Positions 1-7,580 of a stretch of DNA of 40,718 nt are shown piece after piece. Origin of the DNA: Deltaproteobacteria bacterium GWC2_42_11 (lineage in GTDB: Bacteria > Desulfobacterota > GWC2-55-46 > UBA9637 > GWC2-42-11). The position numbers were made by a program, and so were the translations under genes. How positions within the stretch are numbered: the stretch's first letter is position 1; every line of letters begins with the position of its first letter. The stretch covers positions 2,508 to 43,225 of the forward strand of contig MGPS01000026.1 in assembly GCA_001797495.1 (NCBI GenBank), written 5' to 3'. The notes below the pieces were generated by a model. It did no database searches. It was given only the letters and a program-made list of their open reading frames with translations, and had not been told where the DNA came from.

Positions 1-1
1 G

Positions 2-406
2 GAATTTAAGGAGATAAAGGCGGTATTTGATGACCTTTTGACACTTGCCAGGAAAGGTGATATTGAGGGTATAATAAAGACCTTTTCCAAAAATTATATA
101 AATTCAGGCAGGGATTTAAATGATGCTAAAAAGCAGTGGGAGACGATCATTAAGAACTTTACAAATCTGGAACTTTCACATCCCATATTTTCAATAGAGG
201 CGTCAGGCAATTTTGCAAGGATGAGGTGCGAAGGCACCCTTATGGGAAAGCCTAAAAGACCTATTCCGGGAGAGACCGAAGAATCAATAATCATTGATTC
301 GTGGAGCCTTGGTTCGCACAACCTTATAAAAGAGGATGGGAAGTGGAAGATACTGGGTGACCAGGTGCCGTTTGATACAGGGAGGACATTCCATCCGTTG
401 TTTTAA
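2..406 (+). CDS. NTF2/SnoaL-like protein, 5' end outside window
   Basis: The reading frame is open from base 2, so the gene begins before the window; the first in-window alternative start is TTG at 38 but nothing marks it as real. About 134 residues are visible. The pattern (helical start with FDDLLTLARKGD, then LSHPIFSIEASGNFARMRCEGTL, then a strand ending in KEDGKWKILGDQ) is that of NTF2-like/SnoaL-like alpha+beta cone proteins, where the 'DGKWKI.GDQ' strand is typical. These domains bind small ligands or serve as assembly modules, and no catalytic residues can be assigned here. It precedes the NapG/NapH-like genes on the same strand, separated by a palindromic repeat that starts directly after its TAA. 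Family assignment is by visual pattern only. Confidence 0.5.
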   Translation, partial: EFKEIKAVFDDLLTLARKGDIEGIIKTFSKNYINSGRDLNDAKKQWETIIKNFTNLELSHPIFSIEASGNFARMRCEGTLMGKPKRPIPGETEESIIIDSWSLGSHNLIKEDGKWKILGDQVPFDTGRTFHPLF

Positions 407-573
407 CGGCTTTGTAAAAAGCCCATCTGCTGAGCCTGTTCCGAGCAAAGCGAGGAATCTTGCGGCTTCTTCGCTCAACATACCTGTAGATTGCCCATTT
501 ATGGGCGTATTTAAAGGCGCCGATAAATCGGCAAACTACGACCGCCTTGCATCTGTGGCTTTTTACTTTGCCG
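407..573 (+). repeat. Palindromic element family A, copy A1 (diverged, enlarged)
   Basis: It starts at the base after the TAA of the NTF2-like gene. Outer arms at 407-423 and 557-573 are inverted repeats of each other (CGGCTTTGTAAAAAGCC against GGCTTTTTACTTTGCCG). Inside are the family A landmarks GCCCATCTGCTG, GCGGCTTCTTCGCTCAACATAC and CCGCCTTGCATCTG. Compared with the other three copies it carries extra segments in the first arm and in the centre. Orientation relative to transcription is the same as in the other copies. Confidence 0.75.
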
Positions 574-601
574 TTTGCTGGGGGACTTTTCTAAACGCAT
601 T

Positions 602-1261
602 ATGTTTGAAAAAATCACTAGAAGGCTCTTTTTAAAAAGTTCTCTCATATTGGGCAGCGCTATAGTATTCGGCGGCTTTTTGTGGAATAAGGCTGCAAAA
701 GCAAAGGTATATCTGCGTCCGCCCGGGGCAGTTCCTGAAAGCAAATTTACAGGCCAGTGCATAAGGTGTTTTATATGCGGCGAGGTCTGTCCGAATAAAG
801 CAATAAAGTTTGTAGATATTGAAGGCGGCATAACAAACATAGGGACGCCGTATATATCACCAAGGGAACAGGGATGCATCCTTTGTATGAAATGCGGTCA
901 GATTTGTCCAACAGGCGCTTTGCAGAAAATAGAAGATGACTTCAAAAAGATTATTGACAAGGTTAAGATGGGGAGGGCTGTTGTTGATAAGACAATATGC
1001 TATTCCTACAACAATAGAATTTGCGGTTTCTGCCAACAGTCATGTCCGTTTCCTGATATTGCTTTGAAACTTGAGGTCTGGGCAAGGCCTGTTGTTACAG
1101 ATAAATGCGTTGGATGCGGTTTGTGTGAAAAGTCATGTATTCAGGTTCCTCAGGCTATAAGGGTTATACCAAGGGGCGAAGAACATAAAATAGCATTTTA
1201 TGAAAATTACCAGATGCCTATATATGATGAGCATCTGCCCGGCATGCCGCCGGGACACTAA
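602..1261 (+). CDS. NapG/NosG-type Tat-exported 4Fe-4S ferredoxin
   Basis: A 219-residue periplasmic electron-transfer protein. The N-terminus has a twin-arginine signal (R7-R8 in TRRLFLKSS) followed by a hydrophobic stretch at about 13-28, so it is exported folded with its clusters. Four cysteine groups follow: C53/C56/C59/C63, C92/C95/C98/C102, C133/C141/C144/C148 and C169/C172/C175/C179, which fits four 4Fe-4S clusters as in NapG/MauM-type ferredoxins. ATG at 602 is preferred to an in-frame TTG at 575 because it puts the RR motif near the N-terminus and 575 lies inside repeat A1's boundary zone. In NapGH and NosGH systems this protein pairs with a NapH-type membrane polyferredoxin to move quinol electrons to a periplasmic reductase; two NapH-like genes follow. 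The terminal reductase is not in the window, so nitrate versus nitrous oxide versus another acceptor is open. Confidence 0.85.
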   Translation: MFEKITRRLFLKSSLILGSAIVFGGFLWNKAAKAKVYLRPPGAVPESKFTGQCIRCFICGEVCPNKAIKFVDIEGGITNIGTPYISPREQGCILCMKCGQICPTGALQKIEDDFKKIIDKVKMGRAVVDKTICYSYNNRICGFCQQSCPFPDIALKLEVWARPVVTDKCVGCGLCEKSCIQVPQAIRVIPRGEEHKIAFYENYQMPIYDEHLPGMPPGH

Positions 1262-1263
1262 AG

Positions 1264-1340
1264 ACAGGTGTTAGGTGTTAGGTGTCAGGTGTTAGTAAAA
1301 GCAGAAACCTGAAACCTAGAACCTGAAACCTAGAACCTAA
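1264..1340. repeat. Heptamer inverted array C1 (AGGTGTT / CCTAGAA type)
   Basis: The left arm is four to five 7-nt units of the form AGGTGTT; the right arm is units CCTGAAA/CCTAGAA ending CCTAATT. The arms are approximately complementary around an A-rich centre. The array fills the gap between the NapG-like stop (1261) and the NapH-like ATG (1344), so no Shine-Dalgarno outside the repeat is visible for the latter. Confidence 0.8.
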
Positions 1341-1343
1341 TTT

Positions 1344-2864
1344 ATGCTTCAATACATAAGAAAAATTATACAGATTTCAGTCATAGCGGTAATCCTCTCC
1401 ATTACCATAATGAGTTACTATGGTTATCTTCTGTCTGCAAAGGGGCAGAAGGATTTTATGGATGTGGTGATGGAGGAAAAGGGGCATATTGCAGGCATTT
1501 TATACGGTGCCATAAACAAGGTTGCGGCTCCCTCACCTAATGCTGCCGATGAATTTGTATCTTACATTGACATGTTCAAGGGAGGTGTCTGGTCTTTAAC
1601 AGTATACGGTTTCAATATCACTGACCCTCTGGCAGCGGTCATAGCCACTATATCTGGGAAGGCATTTTATATACCTCTGGCAATTTCTATTATTATACCA
1701 ATGGTATTTATCTTTATATTTGGCAGGGCATTTTGCGGCTGGGTGTGTCCAATGAACCTGTTATTTGAACTGAATGAGAAGGCAAGGCAGAAACTTGAAA
1801 GTTTTAAGGTGCCAATTCTGGATATTACTATGGACAGAAGGTATAAATATGTTGTCCTTTTTTCCATGCTCGTCCTTTCTTTATTCGGGATTCAACTCCT
1901 TCCCTATATCCTGCCTTATGCCCTTGTTAGCAGGGAAATCTATTCTTATATATTCTATACTGCATTCAGTTTTGGAATGGTATTGATATTACTCTTACTG
2001 TTGTTTGAACTTCTGGTATCCAGAAGGGGCTGGTGCAGATATTTATGCCCGGGCGGTGCATTCTTTTCCCTGCTCGGTTTTATCCGTGCTGTAAACGTTG
2101 ATGCAGATTTAAGGAATTGTCCTGTTAATTGTCAGATATGCACAGAGGTGTGCCCAAGAGGGCTGGAACCTCATAAAAATATTATTGGAATGGAATGCGA
2201 CAACTGCGGCTTGTGTATATCAAAGTGTCCTGCGAGTGCAGTCAGATATAAGTTTGGAGTTAGGAGTTTGGAGTTAGGAGTTAAGGCAAAGGCTATTATT
2301 ATTTTATTTTTTTTACTCCTTACTCCTTACTCCTCACTCCTCACTGTCTCTTATGCTGCGCACGCAAAAATCATAAACCCTCATGCAGGGGCGCAAACAC
2401 ACTATCCGCAGAACCCTTCTGAGGAATACATCTCTGAAAGGGATGGATATATTGTAAACTTTTCCGTATTTCAGCATAAGCAGAGTGATTCAACTATAAG
2501 GGTAAAAGCAGTTGCCATAGTAAGAGACAAGGCAGCAGGCAAGCCGTATCTGGGACCGCTCAAGATGGTATTTTACAGAAAATCGCTTTTTAGTTTTAAA
2601 GAGGACATGGTATATGACTTTAAAAAGGATTTTGAAAACAGGTATCCATTTTATGCGAACCTCCCTTATGAGTCAGACTTTAAGGTGAAGGTCTCATTTA
2701 ATAGTAACGGCAAGGATATTGAGTTTGAGTTTCCTATTCGTGTTGGTGAACCAAAGTCCAATCTTATATTTCTTGGACTTATTTCAGTAATACTCATTGC
2801 CTCTGTTATTACAATTGCTCATCTTAAGAAAAAGCAGTCAAAGGTTATTTCTCCTGCTGGTTGA
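1344..2864 (+). CDS. NapH-type polyferredoxin fused to an extra periplasmic domain
   Basis: 506 residues, where NapH is usually near 280-300. Residues 1-300 look like NapH: several membrane helices, the twin GRAFCGWVCP (about 127) and GWCRYLCPGG (about 229) motifs and two ferredoxin cysteine groups, CPVNCQICTEVCP (about 259) and CDNCGLCISKCP (about 285). Residues about 303-334 are encoded by a heptamer inverted array and form a hydrophobic segment ending in AAHA. A soluble beta-rich domain follows (about 336-470) and then a C-terminal helix (about 474-497) and basic tail. The extra domain resembles in layout, not in proven homology, the exported tails of FixG/FixH-like proteins. By topology the repeat-encoded helix would carry the chain to the periplasm. 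One reading is an original NapH plus a separate secreted protein joined by the repeat. Role inferred: membrane electron transfer with the neighbouring NapG-like protein. Confidence 0.8.
   Translation: MLQYIRKIIQISVIAVILSITIMSYYGYLLSAKGQKDFMDVVMEEKGHIAGILYGAINKVAAPSPNAADEFVSYIDMFKGGVWSLTVYGFNITDPLAAVIATISGKAFYIPLAISIIIPMVFIFIFGRAFCGWVCPMNLLFELNEKARQKLESFKVPILDITMDRRYKYVVLFSMLVLSLFGIQLLPYILPYALVSREIYSYIFYTAFSFGMVLILLLLLFELLVSRRGWCRYLCPGGAFFSLLGFIRAVNVDADLRNCPVNCQICTEVCPRGLEPHKNIIGMECDNCGLCISKCPASAVRYKFGVRSLELGVKAKAIIILFFLLLTPYSSLLTVSYAAHAKIINPHAGAQTHYPQNPSEEYISERDGYIVNFSVFQHKQSDSTIRVKAVAIVRDKAAGKPYLGPLKMVFYRKSLFSFKEDMVYDFKKDFENRYPFYANLPYESDFKVKVSFNSNGKDIEFEFPIRVGEPKSNLIFLGLISVILIASVITIAHLKKKQSKVISPAG
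2253..2345. repeat. Heptamer inverted array C2 inside the NapH-like gene
   Basis: The left arm is TTGGAGT/TAGGAGT units (2253-2285), the spacer is AT-rich, and the right arm is ACTCCTT/ACTCCTC units (2315-2345). It is fully in frame and encodes a basic/polar stretch (left), a run of I/L/F (spacer) and LLTPYSSLLT (right). This is the clearest case of a repeat supplying a membrane segment. Confidence 0.85.
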
Positions 2865-2884
2865 TTTTTTTGGGGGGGGGCGAA

Positions 2885-3021
2885 CCCGCAAAGGGGAATG
2901 AAAATCTTGTTAATATTTGCGGCTGACTGTCCCGCCTGCAAACCTGTAGCCTCTAAAAGCCTCCCACCCAAACGGTTTGCCAGCGTGGCAGTCAGCCGCA
3001 GAAAGTATTTTAAGAGCAAGA
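2885..3021. repeat. Hairpin element family B, copy B1
   Basis: The main stem runs 2919-2999: GCGGCTGACTG pairs with CAGTCAGCCGC at the outside, then CAAACC with GGTTTG inside. The loop contains the conserved CCTCTAAAAGCC. Flanks carry the family ends ATGAAAATCTTG (left) and GTATTTTAAGAG (right), which are roughly inverted to each other. Possible flanking repeats GGGCGAA (2878-2884) and GGGCAAA (3022-3028) are imperfect. It sits between two NapH-like genes, 10 nt before the start of the second. Confidence 0.75.
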
Positions 3022-3030
3022 GGGCAAATA

Positions 3031-4398
3031 TTGAAAACAGACCTGCTTAAAAACAGCACAATAAACTCTCTTTTTAAAAAGCGTGCATTTCAGTTTATCC
3101 TTCAATTACCGTTTATCCTGATTTTTACACTTATAGTATCAGCAGGGCTTTACGGCGCTTCTTTAAGCGGCAGTAATATTTCTACTGTTATTACATGGAC
3201 AATCTGGTGGGGCGGAATAATATTTACATTCCCTCTTATGGGCAGGGCATGGTGTTTTGTATGTCCATGGGCTGCTGTTTCTGACTGGGTCCAAAGGCTT
3301 GCATTCTGGAAAAAAAGGGATACAGGACTTGGACTTGATAAGAAATTCCCGGTTGCACTGCGAAATATGTACCCTGTGATTATTACATTTCTGCTTATCA
3401 CATGGGCTGAGTTTTACTTTAGTGCAGTATCAAGCCCTGTTGTTACAGCATACATCGCAATTGTTATCCTGATAGCAGCAATCTTGATATCCATTGTATT
3501 TGAAAGAAGGAGTTTTTGCAGATACCTCTGCCCTATCGGCGGCATGATAGGTGTTTATTCTAAATTCTCCATACTTGAACTTAGGGCAAGGGACAGGGCT
3601 ATTTGCAGGGAATGCCTTACAAAGGACTGCATAAACGGCAATAAAAAAGGATACGGATGTCCTGTATTTGAATATCCTGAGGCAATGGATACAAATGCCT
3701 ACTGCATCCTTTGCACAGAGTGTATAAAGACATGCCCAAAGGATAATATTGCATTGAACATAAGACCAATAACACATGAACTTTCAACATCCACTAACAG
3801 AAGGCTGGATGAGAGTTTTATGATACTTGTTGTCTTTGCAATCACCCTGTTTCACGGTCTTACAATGATACCACCATGGTTTCAGTGGACGGATTTAATC
3901 ATGCTTAATACCGGGATAGCGCCTTATGCACTTGTAACAATTGCTCTCTTTGCATTTGTGGGATTAACAATTTTAGTATATTTTATTTTTGTTTTGTTCG
4001 CTTCTCGCTCCTCACTCCTAACTCCTCACCCTTTCATTGCCTTTGCATATCCCTTAATACCATTGGCTCTCCTTTTTCATTTAAGCCACAATGTCTTTCA
4101 TCTCTTTGGAGAAGGTAAGAATCTTATAATAGTATCTTCTGACCCGTTTGGCTGGGGATGGGATATATTTGGAACAAGAGGATACAGACTGGAGACTATT
4201 TTATCATTTGATATGATATATTATATCCAGATTGCCTTTGCCATCGCAGGATTTGCCTATGCCCTTTATCTATGCCGCAGAACTTCTATGAACGATTTTG
4301 CAGGCAGGGGACTTATTCCATTAAGCATACTGATTGTATGCCTGACAATTATTTATATAGTGATGCTGAATCAGCCGATGGTTATGAGGATGGGGTGA
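3031..4398 (+). CDS. Second NapH-like membrane iron-sulfur protein
   Basis: 455 residues from a TTG start at 3031, chosen because AAGAGGG lies 6 nt upstream (3018-3024) and because the longer frame to 2977 would be encoded by hairpin element B1. Early membrane helices are followed by GRAWCFVCPWAAVSDW (about 71) and FCRYLCPIGGMIG (about 162), the paired NapH-type motifs. Cysteine-rich segments C192/C195 through GYGCP and CILCTECIKTCP (about 225) follow, predicted to hold 4Fe-4S clusters. The C-terminal half (about 265-455) has at least five further hydrophobic helices, unlike classic NapH, with several His residues (HLSHNVFHLFGEG). The LFASRSSLLTPHP stretch near residue 330 is repeat-derived. 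Probably a quinol-linked electron-transfer subunit working with the two genes before it. Its exact subfamily was not recognised. Confidence 0.75.
   Translation: MKTDLLKNSTINSLFKKRAFQFILQLPFILIFTLIVSAGLYGASLSGSNISTVITWTIWWGGIIFTFPLMGRAWCFVCPWAAVSDWVQRLAFWKKRDTGLGLDKKFPVALRNMYPVIITFLLITWAEFYFSAVSSPVVTAYIAIVILIAAILISIVFERRSFCRYLCPIGGMIGVYSKFSILELRARDRAICRECLTKDCINGNKKGYGCPVFEYPEAMDTNAYCILCTECIKTCPKDNIALNIRPITHELSTSTNRRLDESFMILVVFAITLFHGLTMIPPWFQWTDLIMLNTGIAPYALVTIALFAFVGLTILVYFIFVLFASRSSLLTPHPFIAFAYPLIPLALLFHLSHNVFHLFGEGKNLIIVSSDPFGWGWDIFGTRGYRLETILSFDMIYYIQIAFAIAGFAYALYLCRRTSMNDFAGRGLIPLSILIVCLTIIYIVMLNQPMVMRMG
4001..4030. repeat. Single-arm heptamer array C4 inside NapH-like gene 2
   Basis: Units CTTCTCG, CTCCTCA, CTCCTAA, CTCCTCA in tandem, read in frame as ASRSSLLTPHP between two hydrophobic helices. 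No complementary left arm is evident nearby, so this is either half an array or a decayed one. Confidence 0.6.
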
Positions 4399-4521
4399 TT
4401 GACGCTGAAAAATGCCCATCTACTGTGTTGTCGCTGCGGCTTCTTCGCTCAACATACTACAAAGTATGCCTCGCTTGAAGCCTTGCTCCGCCTTGCATCT
4501 GGGCAATTTTTGAGCGTCAAC
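4399..4521 (+). repeat. Palindromic element family A, copy A2
   Basis: It begins at the base after the TGA of NapH-like gene 2. Outer arms TTGACGCT (4399-4406) and AGCGTCAA; inner arms AATGCCCATCTACTG and GCATCTGGGCAATTTT; central stem around CAACATACTACAAAGTATG. The whole element can fold as one long imperfect hairpin. The third base pair of the outer stem is G-C here, A-T in A3 and C-G in A4. Confidence 0.85.
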
Positions 4522-4564
4522 TTTAGATACAATGAAGTAATCCATAGTAACAGGGGAGAGTAAT

Positions 4565-5584
4565 ATGCCATACAGCGATGCTGAAATAAACAAAAGGGCC
4601 AGGGAAGAGGCGGTTTTTTTTGAAAGGATAAAGAAAGAGGTCGGCAAGGTTATTGTTGGACACAGGCAGATGATAGACCGCCTCCTGATGGCGCTTCTTA
4701 CAAATGAGCATATACTTATAGAAGGTGTGCCCGGGCTTGCAAAGACCTTGACTATCAAGATACTTGCAGATGTAATGCATCTCCAGTTCAGCAGGATTCA
4801 GTTTACCCCTGACCTCCTGCCTTCTGATTTAATCGGTGTAGTTATATATGACCACAAACAAGGTGAGTTTATCCCTAAAAAGGGACCTGTCTTTGCAAAC
4901 ATAGTCCTTGCGGATGAAATAAACCGCTCACCTGCAAAGGTGCAGTCAGCGCTCCTTCAGGCAATGCAGGAAAGACAGGTTACGATTGGCAACTTCACAT
5001 ATCCCCTTGACGAGCCTTTTATGATACTTGCAACCCAGAATCCCATAGAACTGGAAGGCACATATGCACTTCCTGAAGCGCAGTTGGACAGATTCATGTT
5101 TAAGATAAGGATTGATTATCCTTCATGGGAAGAGGAGAAGGAGATTATGGAAAGGAACGCATTAAGCAGTGGGGCATATAATCCATTTAAGATATGCATG
5201 TCAGACAGCAGCGCACAGATTAGCAAGGTTGTCACATCCGATGAGATAATAAAGGCAAGGGATGTTCTGGATACTATTTATATGGATGATTCAGTTAAGG
5301 ATTACATTATAAATATAGTCCATGCTACGAGGAACGGACAGGCTTATGGTGTTAAAGATATGATTGAATACGGCTCGTCTCCAAGGGGTTCCATCTTTCT
5401 AAATAAGGCTTCAAAGGCTAATGCATTTTTACAGGGAAGAGGATATATAATACCTGATGATGTAAAAGATGTTGCATATGATGTCTTAAGACACAGGATA
5501 ATTCTTTCTTACGAGGCAGATGCCAGGGGTGTGACAGCGGATGATGTGATTAAAGAGATATTGAAAAAAGTGAAGGTGCCGTAA
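4565..5584 (+). CDS. moxR: MoxR-family AAA+ ATPase
   Basis: 339 residues. Walker A is GVPGLAKT (54-61) and Walker B is VLADEINR with D117-E118; GSSPRGSIFL (sensor 2/lid area) and an EAQLDRFMFK segment are typical of the MoxR branch. AGGGGAG precedes the ATG. MoxR ATPases act as cytoplasmic chaperone-like machines that work with VWA-domain proteins, and here the partners follow directly: DUF58, BatD-like, BatA and BatB. This is the usual first gene of a Bat-type operon. The substrate cannot be told from sequence. Confidence 0.93.
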   Translation: MPYSDAEINKRAREEAVFFERIKKEVGKVIVGHRQMIDRLLMALLTNEHILIEGVPGLAKTLTIKILADVMHLQFSRIQFTPDLLPSDLIGVVIYDHKQGEFIPKKGPVFANIVLADEINRSPAKVQSALLQAMQERQVTIGNFTYPLDEPFMILATQNPIELEGTYALPEAQLDRFMFKIRIDYPSWEEEKEIMERNALSSGAYNPFKICMSDSSAQISKVVTSDEIIKARDVLDTIYMDDSVKDYIINIVHATRNGQAYGVKDMIEYGSSPRGSIFLNKASKANAFLQGRGYIIPDDVKDVAYDVLRHRIILSYEADARGVTADDVIKEILKKVKVP

Positions 5585-5595
5585 AAACGGTTGAA

Positions 5596-5745
5596 ACACT
5601 CATGCCCCTTCGTGACACAAAGGAGCATGAAAATCTTTTTAGTACAGCGGCTGCCTACCTGCCTGCAAACCCGTTGCCTCTAAAAGCCTACTATCCAGAC
5701 GGTTTGCCAGCAGGGTAGGCAACCGTTGTGAGGTATTTTCGGAGC
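5596..5745. repeat. Hairpin element family B, copy B2, flanked by 11-bp direct repeats
   Basis: AAACGGTTGAA occurs at 5585-5595 and again at 5746-5756, directly bordering the element. Inside are a 5' hairpin (CATGCCCCTT with AAGGAGCATG) and the main stem with CCTGCAAACCCG opposite CGGTTTGCCAGCAGG and outer CGGCTGCCTAC opposite GTAGGCAACCG. The loop has the conserved CCTCTAAAAGCC. Removing the element with one repeat would leave moxR and the DUF58 gene about 13 nt apart, which looks like the ancestral arrangement. Confidence 0.8.
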
Positions 5746-5758
5746 AAACGGTTGAACT

Positions 5759-6637
5759 ATGCTTTCTCACGAAATATTAGAAAACATCAAAAAACTTGAA
5801 CTCCGTACCAGAAGGCTTGTTGATTCTTTTATGGTTGGGGAATATTTTAGCGTTTTTAAAGGCAGCGGTATGGAGTTTTATGAGGTGCGGGAATATAACG
5901 AAGGTGATGATGTAAGAAGTATTGACTGGTATACAACAGCAAGGAAGGGAGTGCCGTTTGTAAGAACATATATAGAGGAAAGGGAACTCCCTGTAATATT
6001 TCTTGTTGATATGAGCGGTTCACAGGATTTTGGTTCGGGGCAGAGGGGTAAACAGGATTTATCCCTTGAGATAGTGGCATTTTTAGGGATGATAGCATTA
6101 AAGAGGAATAATCCTGTGGGCATTATAGGTTTTACAGATACAGTAGAGATATTCCACAGCATTAAAAAGGGCAGGAAAAATTTACTCCGAATTCTTGCAG
6201 CACTTTTATCTGTCAGGTGCAAGTCCAGAAAAACTGATATTTCAAAAGGCATAGATGCAATGAGTATGATTGCAAAAAAGAAAGGGCTTGTGTTTTTAAT
6301 ATCAGATTTTATTGCAGACGGGTTTGAACTCAAATTAAGGGCGCTTGCAAAAAAACATGATGTTGTGCCAATTGTTATTACAGACCCCATTGAAGCGGAT
6401 TTACCCATGAGAGGCTTTGTTGAACTTAAAGACAATGAGATGGGTGAGACTATGGTTATAGATGCAGGAAGCGAGGGTTTACGGGACTGGTTTCATATAA
6501 ATGCCTTTAAACAAAGGCAAGAGAGAAATAGGATATTTATGGATGCAGGGCTTGATTATATAGAGTTGAGGACAGATGTGCCTTTTGCAAGACCGATAAA
6601 AGATTTTTTTTACAGGAGACAACGTGCCAGAGGATAA
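5759..6637 (+). CDS. DUF58 protein of the MoxR/Bat operon
   Basis: 292 residues, cytoplasmic, no signal or membrane segment. The DUF58 signature YNEGDDVRSIDW with following RKGVPFVRTYIEERE is at about 44-77, and a VWA-like fold follows with DMSGS at about 83-88 (a DxSxS metal site). DUF58 proteins almost always sit beside MoxR ATPases and are thought to be their adaptors or clients. The 3' end overlaps the next gene by 14 nt, which suggests translational coupling. ATG at 5759 lies 2 nt after the direct repeat bordering element B2; the Shine-Dalgarno is poor, and GGAGC in the repeat end is the nearest purine run. Confidence 0.9.
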   Translation: MLSHEILENIKKLELRTRRLVDSFMVGEYFSVFKGSGMEFYEVREYNEGDDVRSIDWYTTARKGVPFVRTYIEERELPVIFLVDMSGSQDFGSGQRGKQDLSLEIVAFLGMIALKRNNPVGIIGFTDTVEIFHSIKKGRKNLLRILAALLSVRCKSRKTDISKGIDAMSMIAKKKGLVFLISDFIADGFELKLRALAKKHDVVPIVITDPIEADLPMRGFVELKDNEMGETMVIDAGSEGLRDWFHINAFKQRQERNRIFMDAGLDYIELRTDVPFARPIKDFFYRRQRARG

Positions 6638-7580
6638 AGAGTTCGGAGTTAGGGATTCGGAGTTTAGAGTTTGGGTTTGGATGTTCTTATGTTTGTTGTT
6701 TTTACTCCTTACTCCTTACTCTTTACTCATCACTGCAGTTCATGCATCTGTCGTTGTAAATGCAGAGGTTGACAGGAAGGAGGTTTTGATTGGGGACAGG
6801 ATTATCTATACGCTCTATGTAATCGCTGATAAAGGCACTGAACTGGAACTGCCTCTTGACAGTCCTGATTTTACACCATTTGATTTTGTTGGTCAGAGGG
6901 GAATTGAAAAGATTAAAAATAAGGGCAGGATAACCTATAAGATAGATTATGTTCTTGCAGCATATGAGGTTGGGGAACTGGAGGCACCGCCGCAGACTGT
7001 CTATTTCAGGGATATAAAAGGCAAAGAAGGAGAGGTAGCAAGCGAAAGAATCAAAATAACAGTAAAGGGTGTTGTGCCAAAAAACAAGAGAGATAACGAG
7101 ATAAAACCTGTAAAAGAACCTGTAAGTATAGAGGTTAAAAAAAGCGGAGGGGTATTGTGGATACTGCTGTCCATCCTTTTCCTTATGGCAGTTATTATTA
7201 CTTATGCCTTTATATATTTGGTTAAGAATATAAAAAGGCACGAGGAGACAGCATTGCTGTCTTTGAGTCCAAAAGATGTTGCATTAAAAGAACTTAATAG
7301 AATAGAAAAACTTGGACTTATTGAAAAGGGTGATTTCAGGACATTTCACATAATGATTGAAGAATGCGTGAAAAAGTTTCTTTTAAATGGTATATCTATA
7401 TACCAGGCAGGCATGACAACCGTTGAACTTTTAAAATCAACAGAACCCGCAAGAGACATAAAAGAGATACTGCTTGACTGTGATATTGTTAAATTCGGAG
7501 GGTTCATACCTTCTGTTAATGAGGCATTACTTCTGTTAGAAAAGGCAAAGAGTGCAGTTGAGATATATCACAGGGCATGA
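6624..7580 (+). CDS. BatD-like membrane protein with repeat-encoded signal peptide
   Basis: 318 residues from GTG at 6624, with AGGAG 5 nt upstream. Residues about 12-36 form a signal peptide whose hydrophobic core is encoded by a heptamer array and which ends in AVHA. A periplasmic beta-rich domain follows (about 37-155; VDRKEVLIGDRIIYTLYV, then DYVLAAYEVGELEAPPQTVYF), like the N-terminal part of BatD 'oxygen tolerance' proteins. There is one membrane helix (about 177-198) and a cytoplasmic helical tail (about 205-315) resembling the DUF4381-type tail. The gene overlaps both neighbours (14 nt upstream, 4 nt ATGA downstream). Probable role: membrane scaffold of the Bat complex. Much shorter than classical BatD of Bacteroidetes (over 500 residues), so the name is approximate. 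Confidence 0.7.
   Translation: MPEDKEFGVRDSEFRVWVWMFLCLLFLLLTPYSLLITAVHASVVVNAEVDRKEVLIGDRIIYTLYVIADKGTELELPLDSPDFTPFDFVGQRGIEKIKNKGRITYKIDYVLAAYEVGELEAPPQTVYFRDIKGKEGEVASERIKITVKGVVPKNKRDNEIKPVKEPVSIEVKKSGGVLWILLSILFLMAVIITYAFIYLVKNIKRHEETALLSLSPKDVALKELNRIEKLGLIEKGDFRTFHIMIEECVKKFLLNGISIYQAGMTTVELLKSTEPARDIKEILLDCDIVKFGGFIPSVNEALLLLEKAKSAVEIYHRA
6639..6735. repeat. Heptamer inverted array C3 inside the BatD-like gene
   Basis: Left units GAGTTCG, GAGTTAG, GGATTCG, GAGTTTA, GAGTTTG; right units ACTCCTT, ACTCCTT, ACTCTTT, ACTCATC. In frame it gives the n-region and part of the h-region of the signal peptide (LLTPYSLLITAVHA on the right side). Confidence 0.85.

Noticed and set aside
575-601. 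TTG start at 575 for the NapG-like gene
   Set aside because: It would put nine residues ahead of the Tat motif and begins at the end of repeat A1; ATG 602 fits the Tat signal better.
1264-1340. Short regularly repeated units suggestive of CRISPR
   Set aside because: Units are 7 nt, degenerate and without unique spacers; no cas genes are present.
2919-2999. Family B hairpin as a known riboswitch
   Set aside because: The loop sequence matches no riboswitch core I know, and copies occur in both orientations relative to the downstream gene.
4399-4521. Family A palindrome as a classic rho-independent terminator
   Set aside because: There is no T-run after the outer stem, and copies lie between genes of one operon (nuoI-nuoJ, nuoL-nuoM) that must be read through.
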